A stretch of DNA of 64,000 nt from Candidatus Cardinium sp. TP (lineage in GTDB: Bacteria > Bacteroidota > Bacteroidia > Cytophagales > Amoebophilaceae), in assembly GCF_025215055.1 (NCBI RefSeq), contig NZ_JANAVR010000001.1, positions 47,419-111,418 of the forward strand. The letters are read 5' to 3'. Under the pieces are notes generated by a model. The model saw only the letters and a program-made list of their open reading frames with translations. It was not told where the DNA came from and searched no databases. Shown one piece after another: positions 57,230 through 64,000 of this stretch. Every line of letters starts with the position of its first letter. Position 1 is the first letter of the stretch. Made by a program: the position numbers and the translations under genes.

Positions 57230-57976
57230 ATGGATCTAAAAGGGAAAAAAATATTTATTACAGGCGCTTCACGGGGCATTGGTCAAGCGATTGCCCTTAA
57301 ATTAGCAGCAGCAGGGGGTGACATTGCTTTTACCTATTGCGGGTCTGATCCAGAAACGGTTCAAGCTACAGAAACAGCATTACGCGCCTTAGATGTGCAA
57401 GTCAAATGCATCCATGCAGATGCCTCTGACTTTAAGGCTACGCATCAAGCCATAGAGGAGGTAGTAGAGGCATTTGGCGGACTAGATGTGCTGGTAAATA
57501 ATGCAGGCATCACTAGAGACAACTTACTACTACGCATGTCAGAAGCGGATTGGGATGCAGTATTAAATATCAACTTAAAATCTATTTTTAACACCGTACA
57601 AGCAGCCACAAAAACCTTTCTCAAGCAACGCAACGGGTCTATTATCAATATATCCTCTATTGTAGGCATCAGTGGCCATGCTGGACAGGCGAATTATGCG
57701 GCTTCCAAGGCAGGCATGATTGGATTGACGAAATCGATTGCTTTAGAGCTAGGCAGTAGAAACATTCGTGCCAATGTGATTGCACCAGGCTTTATAGCAA
57801 CCGCTATGACGGACCAGCTGGACGCATCCCTACAGAAAGGCTGGGTCGACAAGATTCCACTTAAACGTGCGGGACTTCCAGAGGATGTGGCCAACTGTGC
57901 GCTTTTTTTAGCTTCTGATGCATCAAGCTACATTACAGGACAGGTGATTCAGGTAGATGGCGGGTTGCTTACATAG
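57230..57976 (+). CDS. fabG: 3-oxoacyl-[acyl-carrier-protein] reductase
   Basis: FabG is the NADPH-dependent reductase of fatty-acid elongation. The Rossmann motif TGASRGIGQA is at residues 11-20, NNAG at 90-93, and the catalytic triad S143, Y156, K160 lies in ISSIVG and YAASK. The end has SYITGQVIQVDGGLLT. Length 248 is normal. It is convergent with fabD, from which R1-k separates it. Confidence 0.95.
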   Translation: MDLKGKKIFITGASRGIGQAIALKLAAAGGDIAFTYCGSDPETVQATETALRALDVQVKCIHADASDFKATHQAIEEVVEAFGGLDVLVNNAGITRDNLLLRMSEADWDAVLNINLKSIFNTVQAATKTFLKQRNGSIINISSIVGISGHAGQANYAASKAGMIGLTKSIALELGSRNIRANVIAPGFIATAMTDQLDASLQKGWVDKIPLKRAGLPEDVANCALFLASDASSYITGQVIQVDGGLLT

Positions 57977-58063
57977 TCTAGCGTAAAGAAATGATTGAAC
58001 GCTATAGTGGACTGGTTTATTAATAAAAGTTTTGTATTTGTTCAGCGCAGTGGTTTTTATTAG

Positions 58064-58320
58064 GCATCTGTTCAATTTACTGTTTTTTTGCGTTAAAAGA
58101 ACAGCGCCCCTGAAAAAAGTAGCGGTGTAAAAAGTGGCATTTTACAGATGATTTGGAAAAACAGTTTCCTTTGAAGCCCCCAAAGGGGGCGCTTTCTGTT
58201 TTTTCATCTGTAAGATGGCACTTTCAGCGACTTTTTACCGAGGGCTTGATTTTTTGTCCACTTTTTTATCAAGAAAAAAGTGGGATAAAATTCACTATTA
58301 ACCAGTATCGTGAACAGATA
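58064..58320 (-). repeat. R1-k, full-length R1 element with extra ends
   Basis: Reverse orientation, from GCATCTGTTCAATTTACTG to CCAGTATCGTGAACAGATA, with an intact hairpin core. Extra copies of the terminal motif flank it: TTTGTTCAGCGCAGTGGTTT at 58038 and ACCAGTAATGTGAATAGATAC ending at 58354. It lies between convergent fabG and fabD. Confidence 0.85.
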
Positions 58321-58441
58321 AAGTTCATCACTAACCAGTAATGTGAATAGATACCTATAACCGGGATCAATCATTTAAGCGAGATGCTTTAAAACCAAAA
58401 AGCAGTCGGATATTTGCAATTATATGTATGGCAAATTTTAG

Positions 58442-59317
58442 TTAAAGAGGGCCAATCGACAACGTAGGGGCGATTTTGCGGACCAACCCTTGTAAAACCG
58501 TTCCTGGCCCACATTCTATATATTCCGTAATCCCATCTTCCATCATATGGTGAATGGTTTTGGTCCAATAAATAGGTGCGACCAATTGCTGCAGTAAGTT
58601 TGCCTTGATGATTTGGGGATCAGTAACAGGGCGTCCAGTCACATTCTGATAAATGGGACAAATCCCTTTAGCAAAAGGAATAGATGAGAGTACCGCGGCT
58701 ACACTTTCCTGGGCATGCGCCATCAGCGGAGCATGAAACGCTCCTTCTACTTGTAGAGGTATAACCTTCCGCGCACCCGCCTTACGTAAAGCTTCTGTCG
58801 CCAATGCGACACCTTTCTGGCTACCGGAAATCACCAATTGCCCTGGGCAATTGTAATTAGCCGGTACAACTACTTCCTTTGTAATCTCTGCACAGATGGC
58901 TTCCACCACCTCATCTTGCATACCTAATACAGCAGCCATGGTACCAGGGCAAAGCTGACAGGCTTTTTGCATCGCTTTAGAACGGACTGATACCAAATGG
59001 AGCCCCTCTTCAAATGAGATGACTTCAATAGCGACTAGGGCAGCTATTTCACCTAAGGAATGGCCTGCCACAGCTGCTGGACGAAACGTGTCACTCAAAA
59101 AAGCAGTTGCAACGGCATGTAAAAAAACAGCAGGTTGTGCCACAGTAGTGGCCTTTAACGCTTCCTGTGTACCTTCCAGCATCATACGCGTCAGATCAAA
59201 ACCTACTATTCGATCAGCTGTTTCAAACATTTGCCGTGCTCGCCCACTGTGTTGATAGAGCGACCTACCCATGCCTATGTATTGACTGCCTTGACCAGGA
59301 AATAAATAGCCTTTCAT
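58442..59317 (-). CDS. fabD: Malonyl-CoA:ACP transacylase
   Basis: FabD loads malonyl groups onto acyl carrier protein. The start YLFPGQGSQYIGMGRSL is diagnostic. The catalytic Ser87 lies in GHSLGE, and the active-site His in VEGAFHAPLM near residue 195. QPAVFLHAVA provides the Gln of the oxyanion site. Length 291 is normal. fabG lies nearby but on the opposite strand, so the two are not one operon. Confidence 0.95.
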   Translation of the reverse strand: MKGYLFPGQGSQYIGMGRSLYQHSGRARQMFETADRIVGFDLTRMMLEGTQEALKATTVAQPAVFLHAVATAFLSDTFRPAAVAGHSLGEIAALVAIEVISFEEGLHLVSVRSKAMQKACQLCPGTMAAVLGMQDEVVEAICAEITKEVVVPANYNCPGQLVISGSQKGVALATEALRKAGARKVIPLQVEGAFHAPLMAHAQESVAAVLSSIPFAKGICPIYQNVTGRPVTDPQIIKANLLQQLVAPIYWTKTIHHMMEDGITEYIECGPGTVLQGLVRKIAPTLSIGPL

Positions 59318-59354
59318 ATATGATAACGTGTGTTATGTTGGATTTAAAAAGCAT

Positions 59355-60158
59355 CTAGTGTTTTACACAAAATTTACACCGGACACCAGGTTGGTAATCT
59401 GCATCTATATCCTCCTCTGTTAAAGGCATACGACAGCCATAGCAAAGTAGGCTATTGCCTTTTTTTAATCCATGGCCTAGGGATATGCGCTCATCAAAAA
59501 CAAAACATTCGCCTTGCCATCTGGATTGTGCTTCATGGGTATGCATTAAATATTGTAGGATACCGCCACTGAGTTGATAAACCGTTTTGAAGCCATTGGC
59601 CAACATATAGGCAGATGCTTTTTCGCATCTAATGCCTCCCGTACAGAACATAGCAATGGGCTGCGCTTTATAGGGAGTTAAATGGGTTTCAACAAAAGCA
59701 GGGAATTGGCTAAAGTAGGTTGTTTCAGGATTTAAGGCACCTTTAAAGCTGCCCAACCGACACTCGTAATCGTTGCGCACGTCCACTACAACAGCTGCTT
59801 GGTCTAGGGTTTTATTCCAATCAGCAGCTAAGACATGCTGACCCCGTAATTGCATAGATTGCACCTCTGGTTGGTGCATGGTGATGATTTCTTTTTTAAG
59901 CCGAACCTTTAGACGGCGAAAGGGTTTATGACCCGCTTCAGAATATTGGTACCACAAGTCATTAAACGAAGGGATAGCCGCTATCTGAGCCATCGCATAG
60001 TCTAGTAAATCAGCCGGGCCCGCAATAGTACCATTGATTCCCTCTGAGGCAATAAGCAGTGTACCCGTTAACGCACTGCATATAGATTGAAGTTGCTGTT
60101 GTAGTAGTGCCAAGTCATGTAAGGGAACAAATTTATATAAGGTTGCTACTTTAAACAT
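59355..60158 (-). CDS. trhO: tRNA uridine(34) hydroxylase, rhodanese-type
   Basis: TrhO (YceA) forms 5-hydroxyuridine at tRNA position 34 with oxygen. An N-terminal ferredoxin-like domain (GTLLIASEGINGTIAGP) precedes a rhodanese domain (VVVDVRNDYECRLGSFKGA) with catalytic Cys172 in FCTGGIRCEKA. A C-terminal four-Cys module (LLCYGCRMPL, VRCKFC) ends it. The length of 267 is shorter than the 350 of E. coli but fits the core. It starts 38 bases upstream of fabD on the same strand. Confidence 0.92.
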   Translation of the reverse strand: MFKVATLYKFVPLHDLALLQQQLQSICSALTGTLLIASEGINGTIAGPADLLDYAMAQIAAIPSFNDLWYQYSEAGHKPFRRLKVRLKKEIITMHQPEVQSMQLRGQHVLAADWNKTLDQAAVVVDVRNDYECRLGSFKGALNPETTYFSQFPAFVETHLTPYKAQPIAMFCTGGIRCEKASAYMLANGFKTVYQLSGGILQYLMHTHEAQSRWQGECFVFDERISLGHGLKKGNSLLCYGCRMPLTEEDIDADYQPGVRCKFCVKH

Positions 60159-60421
60159 ATATGGATGGGATTGATCTATGTATTATACTTTAGCTGCTTC
60201 AAATTTAGCTAAAATCTTATCATAAATCATACTTTTTATCTTTTGGTAAAACAGCCTATTGGATGTGTAGTGTACTGTCGCTCTAGAATGGCTATAACTT
60301 TACTGTTTCAGAAAACGTGTTTATTAAGACAACTGAAATAGCCTCTTAAAACAGTTCATTAATTGTACCATATTTACATCTTAAAAAACAAAATACTATA
60401 AAGTCATTATATTTAGAATAT

Positions 60422-60534
60422 ATGGCAAAATTAGTGGGATATGTAAGGGGAAGCACCCAAGATGAGAGGATTCGCCTGCAAGTTGATGCACTTGCCAAAG
60501 AAGGTTGTGCAACAAATATGATTTTTATAGACTG
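60422..60534 (+). pseudogene. Fragment of a serine recombinase (resolvase/invertase)
   Basis: The frame from 60422 reads MAKLVGYVRGSTQDERI and then LQVDALAKEGC, the N-terminus of a resolvase/invertase, with the catalytic Ser in VRGST. After about 38 codons it runs into the left end of the IS at 60535. No continuation is seen past 61694, so only the N-terminus remains. Confidence 0.75.
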
Positions 60535-61694
60535 TGTGATTCGTATAGGTTGTTACAGTAAAGCTGTAAGGTTAACTAACGATTTGTAACAAATTTAAGT
60601 ATTCTATTTATATTGGTTGGATTTCGTACTTCTCATTAATCGAAAGCTCTAAATACATGGATGCTAAAGTTAAACTTCGGCTGTGTTGGATGCATTTATA
60701 GAAAAAATTAGGTCATGCAGGGAAGGTATGTGCACACTATAATATTTCACGTTTTACCTTATGTAAATGGCTCAAGCGCTATGAATCGTTAGATGAAGCA
60801 GGCTGAGCGGATCTCAGTAGCAAGCCTCATACTTCCCCTACACAAAAAATAAATGATCTAATAGAGCAACTTATTCTTCACCTAAGAGCAAGTAGAAAGT
60901 CAGGTGCAAGGCGTATGCAAACTGAGTTAAAACGCTTACATGATCTCTCTTTTTCATTGGATACCATACATAAAATTTTTAAAAAACATGCAGTAAGTCT
61001 TTTACATATTAAAAGAAACGGGTTAAACGTTATAGTTGTAAAATACCAGGAGAGCGTATAGAAATGGATGTGTGTAAAATAGCTTCAGGCTTGTATCAAT
61101 ATACTGCTATAGATGATTGTACCCGTTATAAAGTGCTTTCCCTATATCCAAGGCGCACTGCAAAAAATACACTTGATTTCCTTGAAAAATTCAAGGAAAG
61201 AACTCCATTCCCTGTTCAAAGAATTCAAACTGACAGAGGACAAGAATTTTTCGCTTATGAGGTACAGGAATGTCTCAGAGACTGGAGAATTAAATTCCGT
61301 CCTATTAAACCATTTGCTCCACATTTAAACGGTAAAGTAGAAAGAACTCAGCGTACAGACCTAGATGAGTTTTATAGTAGTGTTAACATTAAAGATCCTG
61401 ATTTAGAAGTTAAACTTCTAGATTGGGAAGAATATTATAATAAAGAACGCCCTCATAGTTCTCTTCAAGGGGAAACCACTTGGGAAAAATACAAAGAATT
61501 GGCAAACATCATTCCTTTTTTAAGTGAAGTGAAGGGCAATTACATGCCATCAAACGAGCCATTTGTCACGCAAAACTATAAACATGATCAAATTTTAAAA
61601 TTACTTCGAAAACATAAGATCAATTGAACATGATCTACCTGTCAAGTTTAAACTTCAAAGGACACGTGGAGTATAACAACCCATACGAACCACA
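60535..61694 (+). mobile_element. Decayed IS481/IS3-like insertion sequence
   Basis: Terminal inverted repeats are visible: TGTGATTCGTATAGGTTGTT at 60535 and the inverse of TGTGGTTCGTATGGGTTGTT ending at 61694, with two mismatches. The element contains one transposase pseudogene. A target duplication is not obvious. It sits on the end of a truncated resolvase gene. Confidence 0.75.
60657..61627 (+). pseudogene. DDE transposase (IS481/IS3-like), several disruptions
   Basis: The N-terminal frame starts at 60657, with a stop after 14 codons (60699) and another near 60804. The reading then continues as helix-turn-helix sequence (ISRFTLCKWLKRYES) and ASRKSGARRMQTELKR, and a frameshift follows near 61020. 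The intact C-terminal frame (61064-61627) carries the DDE catalytic core: YTAIDDCTRYKVLSLYP (first D), QTDRGQEFF (second D), and HLNGKVERTQRTDLDEFY (E). Cannot be active. Confidence 0.85.
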
Positions 61695-61811
61695 CAAATT
61701 AGTTTGATAGGAATAATTACTTAAATATACTTATCTATACAAATATAATATATTCAACCCTTGAAAGTTACAAAAAAGTATTCAATAGTATTGCACTAAA
61801 TAACAATTTTT

Positions 61812-63840
61812 CTAACTATTATTTTCTTTCTTCTTAGTGTTAACAAACTCTAATGCTTCTTTAGCTGCTTTTTCTAATGCGATGCCTATCTCCGGCCCTA
61901 AGTAGTTATTGGCTATTTGCACATCTATAGCTAATGTTTCTTGCGCCATATGTTGAACCTCTGTTAGATGGATATAACCTGAAGCATGTCGTAGGTCATA
62001 AAGCCGTTCAGCAAGTTTTATAAATAAAACGGAGAGCTGCACGTGATCTTCTTTAATCGCTTCCTTCAATCTATTTTTTACATAAAGCAAAGAAGCATGA
62101 TCTAAGTCTTGGCGTTTATCTATACCTATCACATTTAGCACAAAGGCATAAACACCTAAATTATAATGCTTCTTGATATAAGAAAGCGGCAAACAAGTAC
62201 GACGAACCAACTCATAAAGTAAAGAAGCATAAATTACTTTAGGAGAGTGAAAAACCCATTCTACCACTAATGCAGCAATCCCTACAGATCGAACATAAAA
62301 CAATTGACCAGAGTCATGCCGTTTAAAGCCAAAATGTTTTCGCAATAATAAAATCAAGCCAGAAATTATTTTCATATCAATAGGATCCTCTTTAAGAGAG
62401 GATTTGCAAACACAGTCATGGAACTGCATCAATTCCATCATTGAATCAGCTTGTTCCTTAGGGGTAACAGGCGCATCTAAGGTTAAGGAATCTATAGGTA
62501 AGGTAATAGTCATCTTACTGAGGATATCAGTAACCTTGTTCGGCAATACTAATAACATAGCTTTTTTGCTAGCATCATCAAGAGCCTCTAAATATCCGTA
62601 GTGGGCCTCAATAATCGTAGATAGGGTCTGTTGTTGTAAATCTATGGATGGCGGAACTTCTTGTTTACCTTTTGGTCCCATATAATCCATGAGATCGTCA
62701 TATTGCTTCTTTACTTTAGGTAACGCTTTCGAGTCAACGGTAGAATGGCTGATAACCAGAACAGTAGCTTTAAAATCCATAAAGGTAGGATAGCTGTTAT
62801 CGATACGATCCGCTTGTATAAAGCGCAAACTAGTAGGATGTAGTTGTATACAAATAACTGGTGAAATATCGTTCTCTATTTTACTAATCCGTAAAACAGA
62901 TTGAACCAATAAATAAATTAATTGGTTGATATCTCCTATAATAGATAGGCTTTTATCAGCATCGCTTATTGTTTCTAACAGAATCCTAGATGGATCAATA
63001 ATCTCTTGGGATAATGCCATTTCCACTTTACGAATCAGTTTATCGAAAGTAATCTTAGTAGGCTGTAACAGCGCATGGTCCTTATATTTTTTTCTCTTAT
63101 TGAAATAAGCTATCCAATCATAAAACTTATTGATAATACTTTGTAAATCTTACTTATAAATTGGAATATTCTTATCTAAGAAGGAGATAGATTCCTCAAT
63201 CTTACCAACTACTTGGTTTAAAATAAATCCATAACCTTTAGGGGCATGGGAAGCAGAACCATTTGATGGAACCATTGCTGCATCATAAAGGGAGGCTTTT
63301 ACTCGTTGGGATTCTCTGATTTTTTCTTGATTTTTTAGGTAAATGTTTTGTGTGGTAATATTACCCACTTTGATTTTAAAGCAAATAATAATAGAAAATA
63401 CCAGTATACCCATCATACATAATGGTAATAAAGAGCCTAATAAAGGAAAATAGCATCCAACATAAATCGGATAAATAGCTACTAATGATGTAATGGCAAC
63501 AACCCTTATACCTATATAAAGAGGAAAAATCCATAAGATTATGAATAAATGGGAAAAAGATAAGGATAATGTAAAGATAAGATCATGAGGATACCACCAG
63601 GTAAAAAGTAAACTTATAGGAATATAAACTGATAAACCCACTAGCCAGTATAGGCCAATAAACCAACTTGGAATAGACCTTATTTTTTTGGAAATATCAT
63701 AAAGAAACGGATAGCCTAAACAACAAGCTGATCCAAATAACTGAATAGTAAGCCAACATCCATCATGATCCGTAATACGAATCATAGAATAAGTAAACAA
63801 ACTAGTAATGGTAATATATAATCCTATATACCATCGTAGT
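61812..63840 (-). pseudogene. Truncated and stop-containing copy of the SSS-kinase-HD fusion
   Basis: This is the closest relative of the gene at 12444. The part coding for the transporter is absent; homology begins in the second membrane block (RWYIGLYITITSLFTYS) near 63840, and an IS begins at 63862. A single in-frame TAA (63150-63152) replaces the Gln codon that follows LYK in the intact paralog, splitting it into frames of 216 and 404 codons. The kinase-like part (IGDINQLIYLLVQSVLRI, then IIEAHYGYLEALDD) and the RelA/SpoT-like part (LLYELVRRT, KLAERLYDLR) have the same missing catalytic residues as 12444. Whether the 404-codon part is expressed from an internal start is unknown. Confidence 0.8.
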
Positions 63841-63861
63841 GTGCCTCGGCATCAACTTAGC

Positions 63862-64000
63862 TGTAGTAGTTAGGATTTAATCTGACAATTGTTAAATTAT
63901 GATGATATAAATCTTAACTACTATGAACTTACATCAAAAAATTATCAAGCCTAAATTAGGGTTATTGGAACTAGCTAAAACATTAGGCAACATCTCCACT
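63862..64000 (+). mobile_element. Start of an IS481-like insertion sequence, cut by the window end
   Basis: The left end TGTAGTAGTTAGGATTTAAT is followed by CTGACAATTGTTAAATT, which matches the solo end at 16060. A transposase frame starts 61 bases in. The right end is outside the window. Confidence 0.7.
63923..64000 (+). CDS. IS481-like transposase, N-terminus only
   Basis: The frame from the ATG at 63923 encodes 26 residues to the window end, beginning MNLHQKIIKPKLGLLELAK, which resembles the N-terminal helix-turn-helix start of IS481-family transposases. The catalytic core is outside the window. Confidence 0.6.
   Translation, partial: MNLHQKIIKPKLGLLELAKTLGNIST

Noticed and set aside
60422..60534. 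Functional invertase acting on R1 cores
   Set aside because: Only about 38 codons of the recombinase remain, without the helical and DNA-binding parts.
1..64000. CRISPR array
   Set aside because: The repeated sequences are dispersed 250-bp elements; no regularly spaced short repeats or cas genes were seen.
1..64000. tRNA and rRNA genes
   Set aside because: I scanned the gaps for tRNA T-arm-like words and rRNA sequence and found nothing convincing; rnpB is the only RNA gene I can support.

Overview
The window reads as a chromosome segment of a host-restricted intracellular Bacteroidota symbiont, most like the Amoebophilaceae (Candidatus Cardinium / Amoebophilus). The reasons are two NTT-type ATP/ADP translocases that import host nucleotides, ankyrin-repeat proteins, Bacteroidota-type lipoproteins (a GldK/GldJ-like protein, a SPOR-like protein), many interspersed small repeats and decaying insertion sequences. 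The placement is an inference from gene content; no 16S rRNA gene is present and I see no tRNA gene.

Layout. 1-2.6 kb: the end of an NTT translocase, a decayed repeat and an ankyrin gene. 2.8-10.3 kb: ftsW, then a forward cluster nusA-infB-hypothetical-rluD-like-HhH protein. 10.5-16 kb: a tandem pair of sodium:solute symporter (SSS) paralogs; the second is a 1190-residue fusion of transporter, extra membrane block, histidine-kinase-like region and RelA/SpoT-like HD region. 16-24 kb: repeats, an ankyrin lipoprotein, sufT-like, ftsK, a HAD-like protein, tsaD and a small protein with tandem C2H2 zinc fingers. 24-32 kb: lepB, rnpB (RNase P RNA), proS, a LolC/E-like permease, a broken outer-membrane protein gene, an ABC-F ATPase and lipA. 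32-41 kb: a lipoprotein of unknown function, a MerR-type regulator, a PD-(D/E)XK/Rpn-type protein, an M23 peptidase, dnaK, and a MutS-type ATPase with a signal peptide. 41-52 kb: the second NTT translocase, mnmA, the rplM-rpsI-rpsB-tsf cluster, an M16-like protein, comF, gldK-like and SPOR-like genes. 52-60 kb: rpmH-rnpA, a second SSS-kinase-HD fusion, fabG, fabD and trhO. 60-64 kb: a resolvase fragment cut by a dead IS481-like element, a fourth (pseudogene) SSS fusion copy, and the start of another IS.

How it works together. Most genes are housekeeping: translation (rplM, rpsI, rpsB, tsf, infB, rpmH, proS), RNA processing and modification (rnpA/rnpB, mnmA, tsaD, trhO, rluD-like), envelope and division (ftsW, ftsK, M23, lepB, LolC/E-like) and lipid or lipoate metabolism (fabD, fabG, lipA). 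The accessory layer is host-directed or regulatory: NTTs, ankyrin proteins, the zinc-finger protein and the SSS-kinase-HD receptors.

A family of about 255-bp palindromic elements (called R1 here) ends in inverted repeats beginning GTATCTGTTCA and carries a strong internal hairpin. It recurs about eleven times. Six of the eight convergent gaps between intact neighbouring genes hold one. The most unusual content is the SSS fusion family, whose RelA/SpoT-type catalytic residues are lost or altered, and the eukaryote-style C2H2 zinc-finger protein.
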